DNA from: Pedobacter sp. PACM 27299
GTDB lineage: Bacteria > Bacteroidota > Bacteroidia > Sphingobacteriales > Sphingobacteriaceae
DNA length: 64,000 nucleotides
Direction: 5' to 3'
Assembly: GCF_001412655.1 (NCBI RefSeq)
Contig: NZ_CP012996.1
Location: forward strand, 1,488,001-1,552,000
The notes beneath the pieces are model-generated. The model worked only from the letters and a program-made list of their open reading frames with translations. It ran no database searches and was not told the origin of the DNA. Numbering within the stretch: position 1 is the stretch's first letter; every line of letters starts with the position of its first letter. Both the position numbers and the translations under genes were made by a program. Positions 44,826 to 53,759 of this stretch are shown piece by piece.

Positions 44826-45587
44826 ATGGTACTAGAAAAAGATTTAAGTCTGCCTAAGGTTAATATTTACGAGTCAAGGAAACTAATGGGAGAGGCGGCA
44901 GCCAGCCGGCTTGCCAAAGAGATGGATGCTGTTCTGAAAAATAAGGAGGAGGTTAATATCGTATTCGCAGCAGCACCTTCACAAAATGAATTTTTGACCG
45001 CTCTTTTTTATGAGCCGATCAATTGGGAACAGGTGAATGCTTTTCATATGGACGAATACATCAGCCTGGATGAAAATGCGCCCCAAAGATTTGGGAATTT
45101 TTTAAAAGAGCGCCTATTTGAAAAGTTCAATTTTAAGGCTGTTCATTATTTGGATGGGAATGTTGAGGACATTCAGTCAGAATGTAAACGTTATTCCACA
45201 TTGCTTGAAAATCATCCGATTGATATCGTTTGTATGGGGATAGGTGAAAATGGGCACCTGGCTTTTAATGATCCTCCTGTTGCCAATTTTAACGATCCTG
45301 AAAACGTAAAAGTGGTGACGCTTGATTTGCCATGCAGACAGCAGCAAGTAAATGACGGATGTTTTGCCAGTCTGGAAGAGGTACCAACTCATGCCCTAAC
45401 GCTAACAATCCCTGCGTTGATGAGTGCAAAAGTGATCAATTGTGTGGTGCCTGGACCAGCTAAAGCAACCGCCGTGCTAAATACCTTAACCAAGCCAATA
45501 TGCAGCGATTTCCCATCTACAGCATTACGAAATCATAATGGGGCGATACTTTTTCTGGATATGGACAGCAGCAGATATATTCGATAG
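44826..45587 (+). CDS. nagB: Glucosamine-6-phosphate deaminase
   Basis: This 253-residue cytosolic enzyme converts glucosamine-6-phosphate to fructose-6-phosphate and ammonia. Family segments: VFAAAPSQNEFLTAL phosphate loop (near 41), VNAFHMDEYISL with the catalytic Asp (near 69), GIGENGHLAFNDPP (near 136; most NagB have GIGxDGHIAFNEP) and a late VPGPAKATAVLNTL. Length fits. It is the last gene of the susC operon; fructose-6-phosphate then enters central metabolism. Confidence 0.93.
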   Translation: MVLEKDLSLPKVNIYESRKLMGEAAASRLAKEMDAVLKNKEEVNIVFAAAPSQNEFLTALFYEPINWEQVNAFHMDEYISLDENAPQRFGNFLKERLFEKFNFKAVHYLDGNVEDIQSECKRYSTLLENHPIDIVCMGIGENGHLAFNDPPVANFNDPENVKVVTLDLPCRQQQVNDGCFASLEEVPTHALTLTIPALMSAKVINCVVPGPAKATAVLNTLTKPICSDFPSTALRNHNGAILFLDMDSSRYIR

Positions 45588-45772
45588 TGTAAAATAGTCC
45601 TTCAGGAGTTAATAAATGGAACAATCTTGTTTAATTCAATACTGAGTTATAATATTTAACTCCGGGGTATAAATATGATGCGTTCCCCATCATGCTGAAA
45701 TTTGATTCTTGCAGGCTTTCAGAAAATGTTTTATTCATTTAAAATAAAAACATCTATCTTGCAGGATCAAAT

Positions 45773-46966
45773 ATGGGGGTTTTGAGCTTTTTTTCAAGTA
45801 TTAGTTGTTTTTTTCTGCTCTTACTTTCCTTACATCTGTTTTTCGCGAAACGTGGAGTAAAGGTGTTGAATCGTTTACTCTCAGTTATTTTTATTTCAAG
45901 ATTCGGTCAGGTCCTGATCTTTTTACTCGTTAATTCCGGCGATAGCGCTATTTTTCCGTATTTCTACCAGCTGTTTACGCCAATTTATTATGCTGCTCCC
46001 GCCTGTTTCTATTTGTATGTAACCACTTTTATCAGTGGTCGCAGCCACCTTCGTAAATTTGAATGGCTATATTTTATTCCTGTTCTTCTAGCCATCATCC
46101 ATGTGCTGCCTTTACCTGTTTCTTCGGTGATCAGATGGGAACTTATCGCTAATGAAATTGATCAGAATAAACAGCTTTTTGTGACGGAACGAAGCGGTTT
46201 ATTTCCCGGCTGGTTTTATTACCTGGGGAGGCCATTCTTATTGCTAACCTATCTGACTGCAACTTGGATTGCCATATTAAGATCAAAAGTGCGGATTGAA
46301 AAAATGGATGCTGGTGCTAAAAAATGGATTTTCTTTTTCCTGAGGGTAGCTACTTTCTTCCAGTTGATCAGCTTTATTCCCTTACTGACATTGGATTTAG
46401 AAGCACCTTTATTTAAAGCCTCTTTTATTCTGATCAATTGTACGGTGCTTTTGATGATTATTATATTCATCCTGCACCAGCCCAAATTATTTTATGGATA
46501 CCTTTTTGTGGCGGTAGATCTGGACCAGGAGAAAGATAGTACAATTGATAAAGTTAGTCTAAATGATCCCGAGCTGCCTAAGGCTATAGCTGTACCCAAA
46601 AAAACAACGCGCTTACCTGATCAGTTGATCGGTTATGTCGATTCGATGAAATTTTTTATGGAAAGTAAAAGACCCTACCTCCAGTCCGACTTCCAAATAG
46701 TTGATTTAGCCAACGAACTCAATATTCCAGTGCATCATTGTTCATTTGTAATTAATAGCTCTTTCGATAAAAATTTCCGCGACTGGATTAATGGCTATCG
46801 GATTGCTTTTTTTATCAGGCAATATCCACTTAAATCCCATAGGATGACGATCGAAGCAATAGCCTACGAATCGGGGTTTAAGAGTCTGACGACTTTTTAT
46901 AATGCCTTTAAAAAAGAGACAGGCTTGATGCCTAAAGCCTTTTTTTTACAGCAGCTTGTATCGTAA
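45773..46966 (+). CDS. AraC-family regulator with N-terminal membrane domain
   Basis: This is a 397-residue protein. About seven hydrophobic segments fill residues 1-240, followed by a cytosolic linker and an AraC-type double helix-turn-helix (about 295-397; FQIVDLANELNIPVHHCSFVINSSF and AIAYESGFKSLTTFYNAFKKETGLMPKAF). Such membrane AraC proteins are common in Bacteroidota and probably sense an extracytoplasmic cue. It lies 185 bp after nagB on the same strand, so a role in the GlcNAc locus is possible but unproven. The target is unknown. Confidence 0.88.
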   Translation: MGVLSFFSSISCFFLLLLSLHLFFAKRGVKVLNRLLSVIFISRFGQVLIFLLVNSGDSAIFPYFYQLFTPIYYAAPACFYLYVTTFISGRSHLRKFEWLYFIPVLLAIIHVLPLPVSSVIRWELIANEIDQNKQLFVTERSGLFPGWFYYLGRPFLLLTYLTATWIAILRSKVRIEKMDAGAKKWIFFFLRVATFFQLISFIPLLTLDLEAPLFKASFILINCTVLLMIIIFILHQPKLFYGYLFVAVDLDQEKDSTIDKVSLNDPELPKAIAVPKKTTRLPDQLIGYVDSMKFFMESKRPYLQSDFQIVDLANELNIPVHHCSFVINSSFDKNFRDWINGYRIAFFIRQYPLKSHRMTIEAIAYESGFKSLTTFYNAFKKETGLMPKAFFLQQLVS

Positions 46967-47386
46967 AACCCCTTCTTTTTCTATAACTATTCAATGGTTG
47001 CAGGAAGATTAAGGTATTTTTAGGCCATTCATGATGATCTGAGCGTACATTTGTCAATAATAGAAAAATTCATTTTTCCTCTATTCCAAATTAATCAGCT
47101 CTATATGAAACGCACGTTACTCTTTTGCATCTCCCTATTGTTATTTTTTTGAAAGCAAAATCTCAGGGTATATAAATAATAAAATACATAGTGTCGCAAT
47201 GCCAGTATAAGTTTCCTGTTGTCCCGTTTTTTTCAATGGTGATACCAGGCGAATCTAATTACTTCCGCAGGTTTTATAACAACAGCAAACGCTGACTCTC
47301 AGGTAGCAGGCAGCCCTTAGGCGATTAGGGCTGCTGCTGCTAATTATTCAAACCAAGTTTACGGTATTTAGCAGCTATCGCAGGTT
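46967..47386. other. Gene-free stretch with signal-peptide-like scrap and hairpin
   Basis: No complete gene is visible. An ATG at 47105 opens MKRTLLFCISLLLFF, like the start of an exported protein, and stops at once after a seven-T run. In a neighbouring frame a KAKSQG-type cleavage region follows, which suggests a frameshifted remnant. GCAGCCCT (47310) and AGGGCTGC (47327) form a stem with a 9-nt loop and no T run. Confidence 0.4.
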
Positions 47387-47416
47387 GTTGAAGTCTTCAA
47401 CTAATTGTTATCTTTG
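47387..47416 (+). promoter_or_regulatory. Promoter with palindromic operator-like spacer
   Basis: TTG at 47388-47390 and TATCTTTG at 47409-47416 are separated by 18 bp, a good match to the Bacteroidota -33/-7 layout. The perfect palindrome GTTGAAG-T-CTTCAAC (47387-47401) covers the -33 region, as expected for a repressor site. The start codon of the following small protein is 9 bp after the -7 box. Confidence 0.55.
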
Positions 47417-47424
47417 CATAGGTG

Positions 47425-47850
47425 ATGAAGGATCAAAAGATATATTATAAATGGCAGATAATGAGATTTTTATTGGTCTTTTCTCTGCTGCTGTCTTTTT
47501 TCTGTACTTCCGGATATATCGGCTATTCTACGCTCCAACCTCAAAAACACCTTACAGAAGCTCGCTGGTCTAAACAGCAAAAATCGTTATCCCGCAGTGT
47601 TCATTACCAGGCCGGACTAAGCGTTGAAATTTCAAGTCATGTTAGTTTATTACGGAGCAGCTTTGAACATTCCGCAAGGTTGAACTATACAGGTTTACTA
47701 AAAACAAAACTGAATCAGTTAGCTGAAAAATTTAAACGATTTAAGTCTGGTACATTGTATCAGGAGCTTTTTATTGAATTCATCCATCATCAAAATACCC
47801 CTTCCATCCGATTCATTTCTTGCCTGTTTCGGGCATATTCCATGAATTAA
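47425..47850 (+). CDS. Small protein of unknown function with N-terminal hydrophobic segment
   Basis: About 141 residues (start ATG 47425; a GTG lies one codon upstream). Residues 13-32 form a hydrophobic segment ending near a Cys (LLLSFFCTSG), so it may be exported or anchored. The rest is basic and helical, with KLNQLAEKFKRFKSGTLYQE. No family recognised. The start is only 9 bp after a good -7 box, so the mRNA is nearly leaderless. A second small membrane protein follows after 59 bp. Confidence 0.55.
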   Translation: MKDQKIYYKWQIMRFLLVFSLLLSFFCTSGYIGYSTLQPQKHLTEARWSKQQKSLSRSVHYQAGLSVEISSHVSLLRSSFEHSARLNYTGLLKTKLNQLAEKFKRFKSGTLYQELFIEFIHHQNTPSIRFISCLFRAYSMN

Positions 47851-47909
47851 TCAAAGCTGCTTGGAGGCAATCATTGTCAGTCAGAAATTTTTGAATTTTA
47901 ATCAATCAC

Positions 47910-48110
47910 ATGCGAAGTTTAAAGAAAGCTTTGAAGCTATTGTGCTGGGCTTTGCTGATTATTTTGGCTTCATTTGGCATTGGGATAAGTGGTGGTGTAG
48001 CCATACCTGCCAATAGAAGAAGAGCGGATGATCCCATTACCATCGAAATGGTAGATTTAGATCTTCAGCAATCAACAGTCAAAGCCGAGGAAGAAGAACA
48101 GAAATCCTGA
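47910..48110 (+). CDS. Small single-helix membrane protein
   Basis: This 66-residue protein has a basic N-terminus, one membrane helix (about 10-33, LLCWALLIILASFGIGISGGV), then a short tail with a basic RRRADD patch and an acidic end (EEEEQKS). Small proteins of this shape recur in Bacteroidota, but I know no function for them. It is convergent with the NRAMP-type transporter downstream. Confidence 0.55.
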   Translation: MRSLKKALKLLCWALLIILASFGIGISGGVAIPANRRRADDPITIEMVDLDLQQSTVKAEEEEQKS

Positions 48111-48178
48111 ATTTAGAAATAACCATCAGATAAGGGCCGACATGATTTGAAAGTGCCAGCTTCTTATCTGTTTTTAGC

Positions 48179-49480
48179 TTAATGCCATATTGTAAAGAAT
48201 AAAGCGACTGCTGCTGCACCCATGATGAAAAAAGTGGTCCAAAGCAATGTCTTCGATAACCATCCGCTTTTGTATTCCCCCATAATTTCATCACTTGCCG
48301 CAATTTTAACAATCAGATATAATAGAGGTACAGCTGCTATACCATTAATTACCGCCGTATACACCAAGGCCTTTACCGGATCGATTCCTATGAAATTGAT
48401 GAATAAACCAATGAATGTGGATATGATAATAACGCCATAAAAGCCATGTGCTTTTTTGAGTTTAAGATTAAGACTGGCACTCCAGTCGAACGCTTCGGCA
48501 ACGGCATAAGCCGCCGATCCTGAGAGTACAGGGACTGCCAGCAAACCAAGTCCAATGATACCTACGGAGAAGATTAATTTGGCCAGGTAACCGGAATTAG
48601 GAAAGGAGTGTACTAAGGGTTCAAGTGCTTTGGCTGCATCTGCTGCATTTTTCACATCAGTAATCCCGCTGCCATGCAGTACAGTAGCACCTACTAATAG
48701 AATACACCAGGTGGTAAACTCTGAAATGATCATGCCTACATTATTATCTTTACGCATGGCATGGATATTTGGCCAGCCGATCCTTGGTTTCCCATCCCTG
48801 ATCAGGCCCTTTTCCTTTTGTTCCTCCACCTCCTGTGAGGCCTGCCAGAAAAACATATAAGGGGTGATGGTGGTTCCAAACACGCCCGTGATGATAAACA
48901 GGAAATCAAATGAGAATTCAAAATGTGGAATCACAGTGGCTTTTAACACCGTTCCCCATGGCTGATCAATCATGAATGCCGTAATCGGGTAGGCGAGTAG
49001 GGCGAGTGCCAGCCATTTTAAGATCTTGGAATAAGCCCTGTAGCTGGTGAAAATTTCGAGCATCAGGATGGTGGTAGTAAAAAAGAAGGTCAATACCACA
49101 AAATGTACAGGAACTAAGAGCTGTGCCGCTGCAGCCATCGCTCCAATATCTGCACCAATATTAATGGTATTGGCCACTACCACCAGTCCAACTACTGCAT
49201 AGAGCACATTGCGGCTGTAATGTTCTTTAATGACGGCAGCAATACCTTTTCCGGTCACCAATCCTATTCTTGCACAGGCCTCCTGAACAGCGGTCATGAA
49301 AGGGAGCATATACAATGCAGTCCACAGTTGCCCGTATCCAAATTGTGCCCCGGTTTGAGAATAGGTCGCAATACCTGATGGATCATCATCCGCAGCCCCT
49401 GTAGTAAGTCCTGGCCCTAAAAGGCTAAAGAATTTCTTGATTTTTCTGATTCGAAATTTTGCGCTGTGCTTTAAGGCCAT
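48179..49480 (-). CDS. NRAMP-superfamily divalent cation transporter, atypical metal site
   Basis: This 433-residue protein has about 11-12 membrane helices. The first helix carries DDDPSGIATY (Asp33-Pro-Ser-Gly) where classical NRAMPs have DPGN. The sixth has TTITPYMFFWQ, with Thr206-Pro207 in place of the conserved Met-Pro-His. In NRAMPs that methionine favours soft transition metals over Mg and Ca. The change therefore suggests another cation, possibly magnesium as in NRAMP-related magnesium transporters. Inner membrane. The 495-bp upstream region contains repeated CTATGCAGTT elements. Confidence 0.85.
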   Translation of the reverse strand: MALKHSAKFRIRKIKKFFSLLGPGLTTGAADDDPSGIATYSQTGAQFGYGQLWTALYMLPFMTAVQEACARIGLVTGKGIAAVIKEHYSRNVLYAVVGLVVVANTINIGADIGAMAAAAQLLVPVHFVVLTFFFTTTILMLEIFTSYRAYSKILKWLALALLAYPITAFMIDQPWGTVLKATVIPHFEFSFDFLFIITGVFGTTITPYMFFWQASQEVEEQKEKGLIRDGKPRIGWPNIHAMRKDNNVGMIISEFTTWCILLVGATVLHGSGITDVKNAADAAKALEPLVHSFPNSGYLAKLIFSVGIIGLGLLAVPVLSGSAAYAVAEAFDWSASLNLKLKKAHGFYGVIIISTFIGLFINFIGIDPVKALVYTAVINGIAAVPLLYLIVKIAASDEIMGEYKSGWLSKTLLWTTFFIMGAAAVALFFTIWH

Positions 49481-49548
49481 AGGTAGGGAGCGATTAATCT
49501 GTTATAGCTAACTAAATATACTAGCTAATTTATTAATATCCGAGTTTT

Positions 49549-49619
49549 CTATGCAGTTGTTCTTCTATATTTCTGTGGATGATGTGCTCCTATGCAGTTC
49601 TGTTCTGGAACAGGACTGC
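49549..49619. repeat. Direct repeat and hairpin upstream of the NRAMP-type gene
   Basis: CTATGCAGTTGTTCT (49549) recurs as CTATGCAGTTCTGTTCT (49590). The second copy is half of an inverted repeat, GCAGTTCTGTTC (49594) / GAACAGGACTGC (49608), 12 pairs with one G-T and a 2-nt centre. It lies 69-139 bp before the transporter start on the minus strand. It could be a metal-responsive operator or leader hairpin. The rest of 49481-49975 shows nothing else I can support apart from the purL promoter. Confidence 0.45.
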
Positions 49620-49946
49620 CGCTTCCTTGAATAAGGTCTGTAAGAGTTTTTGGCCCTACAAGGCCCTATCAGCCCCCTACTAGTACCTAGCTAAAGCTTC
49701 ACAGGTTGCGCGCACATGGGGAAGAGTAGTCATTACTGAAACTCATACTGCTAAACTGAATATTTTGATATTTTATCATTTTTCAATTATTGAGGGCAGC
49801 GATAAAGAAAAGGCTTGAAATTAATCACCTTCCAATGGAGGTAATCTCTCTTCCAAATATACGACAAAAAAGATCAGATCAGGGTCATAACTGAGGCAAT
49901 CTACCTGTTTTTGTCCGATGTTTGTTGTTATTTTAGTCATTTTCAA

Positions 49947-49978
49947 TTGCATCATTATTACTTTTTAAAGTATCTTTG
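49947..49978 (+). promoter_or_regulatory. purL promoter
   Basis: TATCTTTG at 49971-49978 matches the -7 consensus TAnnTTTG. A TTG lies 21 bp upstream at 49947-49949. The predicted transcript would have a very short leader, since the first ATG is at 49988. Confidence 0.55.
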
Positions 49979-49987
49979 CAGCACTTT

Positions 49988-52900
49988 ATGAATATGATCT
50001 TTTTCTTCGAAACCCCATCTGCCAAGATTTACGTCTTGCAAGTAAACCGGAGCCTGACACCAGCTGATATTTCAAAATTAAGTTGGCTGTTTGGAGGCGC
50101 GAAAGTTAAAACCGAAACTTCCTTAAATGGTTTCTTTGTTGGCCCAAGGGCAGCAATGGTAACCCCATGGAGCACAAACGCGGTAGAGATTACCCAAAAT
50201 ATGGACCTTCATGGTATCGTTCGTATTGAGGAGTTCGAAACGGTCACTGCTGATGCTTCGGACTATGATCACATGTTGTTTCAAAAATATGAAGGACTAG
50301 GTCAGGATGTCTTTACGACTAATGTTCAGCCAGAAGCGATTCTGGAAATCTCTGATATTGCTGCTTATAACAAGCAGGAAGGATTGTCATTGAGCGACGA
50401 AGAAGTAAATTACTTAAACCAGCTAGCTGAAAACCTGGGTCGTAAGCTTACAGATTCAGAAGTATTCGGTTTCTCTCAGGTAAACTCTGAACACTGTCGC
50501 CATAAAATCTTCAACGGAAGATTCGTGATCGACGGAGAAGAAAAACCTTATTCTCTATTCAAAATGATTCGTCATACTTCAGAAGCACACCCTAACGGAA
50601 TTGTTTCTGCGTATAAAGATAACGTTGCCTTCGTAAAAGGTCCGGTAGTACAGCAATTTGCTCCAAAAAGAGCAGATGTGCCTGATTATTACCAGGTAAA
50701 AGATTTCGAATCTGTAATTTCTATTAAAGCGGAAACACATAACTTCCCAACTACTGTGGAACCATTTAATGGTGCTGCAACTGGTGCTGGTGGAGAAATC
50801 AGAGATAGGTTAGCAGGCGGACAAGGGTCATTACCGCTTGCAGGTACTGCAGTTTACATGACTGCCTTATCAAGATTAGAAGAAAATCGTCCCTGGGAAG
50901 CTGGTGTTGACGAAAGAAAATGGTTATACCAAACACCAATGGATATTCTGATCAAAGCCTCTAACGGAGCTTCAGACTTTGGTAATAAATTCGGACAACC
51001 GCTAATTACTGGTTCTGTGCTTACTTTCGAGCATGAAGAAGAAGGCAGAAGATTAGGTTACGATAAAGTGATCATGCTTGCCGGTGGCGTTGGCTACGGT
51101 AAAGCAGATCAGGCTTTAAAACATAAACCAAGTACAGGTGATAAAATTGTCATCTTAGGTGGCGAGAACTACCGCATTGGTATGGGTGGTGCTGCGGTTT
51201 CTTCTGCAGATACTGGTGCACTAGGTTCCAGCATCGAGCTGAATGCAATTCAGCGTTCTAACCCTGAAATGCAGAAAAGAGCAGCCAATACCGTTCGTGG
51301 TATGGTGGAAAGCGATATTAACCCTATCGTTTCTATTCATGATCACGGAGCTGGTGGTCACTTAAACTGTCTTTCTGAACTAGTTGAAGAAACAGGTGGA
51401 TTGATCGACCTGGATCAGCTTCCGGTTGGAGACCCTACGCTTTCTGCGAAAGAAATCATCGGAAACGAATCTCAGGAACGTATGGGATTGGTCATCGGCG
51501 CAGACAGCATCGATATTCTACATAAAATTGCTGATCGTGAGCGTAGCCCAATGTATACCGTTGGTGAAGTAACCGGCGATCACCGCTTTACTTTCGCCTC
51601 TAAAACTACTGGCTTAAAACCAATGGACTTAGAGCTGAAAGACATGTTTGGCAGCTCGCCAAAGGTGGTAATGGAAGATACGACAATCGACAGGAAATAT
51701 GAGCCTGTTACTTATGATATCAATCAATTGGATACTTATTTGGAGCAGGTATTGCAACTGGAAGCAGTAGCATCGAAAGACTGGCTGACTAATAAAGTTG
51801 ATCGTTGTGTAGGTGGTAAAGTGGCCAAACAACAATGTACAGGTCCATTACAATTGCCATTAAACAACTGTGGGGTAATGGCACTGGATTATCAGGGAAA
51901 AGATGGTATCGCGACTTCAATTGGTCATGCACCAATCTCTGCTTTGATTGATCCTGCTGCGGGTAGTCGTAACGCCATTGCTGAATCTCTTTCCAACATC
52001 GTTTGGGCACCATTAAAAGATGGATTGGATAGCGTTTCGCTTTCTGCCAACTGGATGTGGGCTTGTAAAAATGAAGGTGAAGATGCCCGTCTATATGAAG
52101 CGGTGAGAGCATGTTCTGAATTTGCCATCGAATTAGGCATCAACATTCCTACAGGTAAGGATTCCTTATCAATGAAACAGAAATATCCAGACGGAGAAGT
52201 AATTGCTCCAGGTACGGTGATCATTTCTGCCGGTGGTCATTGCGATGACATTACCGCAGTAGTAGAACCTGTTCTTCAGAAAAATGGCGGTTCAATCTAT
52301 TATATCAACCTTTCAAATGATACTTATAAGTTAGGTGGATCTTCTTTCGCGCAGATCATGAACAAAATTGGTCATGAAACTCCGGATGTAACAGATGCTG
52401 CTCAATTTAAAAATTCATTCAATACGCTTCAGGAATTGATCAAAACTGGTAAAATCCAGGCTGGTCATGACATCGGCAGCGGAGGTTTAATCACCACCCT
52501 ATTAGAACTTTGCTTTGCAGACAGAGACCTTGGCGCAGCCATCGATCTTTCTGAATTGAGCAATGAGGACCTGATTAAGGTATTGTTCGCAGAAAATATT
52601 GGTATCGTATTCCAGGCTGATCCATCTGTAGAAGGATTACTTGCAGAAGCAGGTGTAGCTTACCATAAAATTGGTATCGTGAAATCTGAGCCGGTATTAA
52701 CGGTTAAAAACGCGACAAGCAGCCATAGCTTCGATATCGATCACCTTCGTGATGTATGGTTCAAAACTTCTTACCTGTTAGATCAGAAACAAGCAGGTGC
52801 GGTTAAAGCAAAAGAACGTTTTGATAACTACAAAAACCACGTACTAAATTATACCTTTCCATTACAGTTTGATGGTAAAAAAGCTTCTTTTGACGCGAGC

Positions 52901-53659
52901 AAACCAAGGCCAAAAGCAGCGGTATTGAGAGAAAAAGGAAGTAACTCTGAGCGTGAACTGGCAAATGCCATGTACCTTGCAGGTTTCGACGTGAAAGATG
53001 TACACATGACAGATTTAATCTCTGGCCGTGAGACTTTAGAAGACATCCAGTTTATCGGTGCTGTTGGAGGTTTCTCTAACTCAGACGTATTGGGTTCTGC
53101 AAAAGGCTGGGCTGGTGCTTTCTTATACAATGAAAAAGCAAGAGTAGCTTTAGAAAACTTCTTTAAACGTGAGGATACACTTTCAGTAGGTATCTGTAAC
53201 GGTTGTCAGCTGTTTGTGGAATTAGGATTGATCAATAAAGATCATGAAGAAAAACCTAAGATGCTGCACAATGATAGTCAGAAGCATGAAAGTATCTTTA
53301 CTTCATTAACCATTCAAGAAAACAACTCTGTCATGTTATCCAGCCTTGCCGGAAGCACATTAGGGGTATGGGTTTCACATGGTGAAGGTAAATTCCAATT
53401 GCCGTACGCAGAAGATCAGTATGGTATCGTAGCGAAATATGCTTACGAAAGCTATCCTGCCAATCCAAATGGTTCTGATTACAACACCGCAATGATGTGT
53501 GATAAATCAGGAAGACACCTGGTGATGATGCCGCATATTGAACGTTCATTGTTCCAATGGCATTGGGCTAACTATCCGAAAGGACGCAAAGACGAAGTAA
53601 CTCCATGGATGGAAGCTTTTGTAAACGCCAGACAATGGCTGGAAAGCAAATCTAAATAA
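49988..53659 (+). CDS. purL: Phosphoribosylformylglycinamidine synthase, single-chain
   Basis: About 1223 residues, the large one-chain form. It converts FGAR and glutamine to FGAM in purine synthesis. Order: N-terminal PurS-like domain (about 1-150), linker and two FGAM-synthase halves (FGFSQVNSEHCRHKIFNGRF near 157; FNGAATGAGGEIRDR; IHDHGAGGHLNCLSELVEE; a second half with GKDSLSMKQ) and a C-terminal class I glutaminase with nucleophilic Cys in SVGICNGCQLFVELG. The start may be ATG 49988 or ATG 49994 (MIFFFETPS). Cytosolic. A strong terminator follows. Confidence 0.96.
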   Translation: MNMIFFFETPSAKIYVLQVNRSLTPADISKLSWLFGGAKVKTETSLNGFFVGPRAAMVTPWSTNAVEITQNMDLHGIVRIEEFETVTADASDYDHMLFQKYEGLGQDVFTTNVQPEAILEISDIAAYNKQEGLSLSDEEVNYLNQLAENLGRKLTDSEVFGFSQVNSEHCRHKIFNGRFVIDGEEKPYSLFKMIRHTSEAHPNGIVSAYKDNVAFVKGPVVQQFAPKRADVPDYYQVKDFESVISIKAETHNFPTTVEPFNGAATGAGGEIRDRLAGGQGSLPLAGTAVYMTALSRLEENRPWEAGVDERKWLYQTPMDILIKASNGASDFGNKFGQPLITGSVLTFEHEEEGRRLGYDKVIMLAGGVGYGKADQALKHKPSTGDKIVILGGENYRIGMGGAAVSSADTGALGSSIELNAIQRSNPEMQKRAANTVRGMVESDINPIVSIHDHGAGGHLNCLSELVEETGGLIDLDQLPVGDPTLSAKEIIGNESQERMGLVIGADSIDILHKIADRERSPMYTVGEVTGDHRFTFASKTTGLKPMDLELKDMFGSSPKVVMEDTTIDRKYEPVTYDINQLDTYLEQVLQLEAVASKDWLTNKVDRCVGGKVAKQQCTGPLQLPLNNCGVMALDYQGKDGIATSIGHAPISALIDPAAGSRNAIAESLSNIVWAPLKDGLDSVSLSANWMWACKNEGEDARLYEAVRACSEFAIELGINIPTGKDSLSMKQKYPDGEVIAPGTVIISAGGHCDDITAVVEPVLQKNGGSIYYINLSNDTYKLGGSSFAQIMNKIGHETPDVTDAAQFKNSFNTLQELIKTGKIQAGHDIGSGGLITTLLELCFADRDLGAAIDLSELSNEDLIKVLFAENIGIVFQADPSVEGLLAEAGVAYHKIGIVKSEPVLTVKNATSSHSFDIDHLRDVWFKTSYLLDQKQAGAVKAKERFDNYKNHVLNYTFPLQFDGKKASFDASKPRPKAAVLREKGSNSERELANAMYLAGFDVKDVHMTDLISGRETLEDIQFIGAVGGFSNSDVLGSAKGWAGAFLYNEKARVALENFFKREDTLSVGICNGCQLFVELGLINKDHEEKPKMLHNDSQKHESIFTSLTIQENNSVMLSSLAGSTLGVWVSHGEGKFQLPYAEDQYGIVAKYAYESYPANPNGSDYNTAMMCDKSGRHLVMMPHIERSLFQWHWANYPKGRKDEVTPWMEAFVNARQWLESKSK

Positions 53660-53672
53660 GCGATTTTTTTTA

Positions 53673-53706
53673 AACGCCTCCCGATTCAAATTGGGAGGCG
53701 TTTTTT
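53673..53706 (+). terminator. Rho-independent terminator of purL
   Basis: AACGCCTCCC and GGGAGGCGTT form a perfect 10-bp stem with a 10-nt loop, followed by T4-T6. It lies 13 bp after the purL stop. Confidence 0.92.
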
Positions 53707-53759
53707 CGTTTATAAGGAACCAGATTCCTACTTTAGCAATGCTTAATAAAAACATTGTT

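Noticed and set aside
49481..49975. Manganese or magnesium riboswitch upstream of the NRAMP-type gene
   Set aside because: I could not recognise the conserved loops of yybP-ykoY or M-box RNAs on the minus strand; only a direct repeat and one hairpin are clear.
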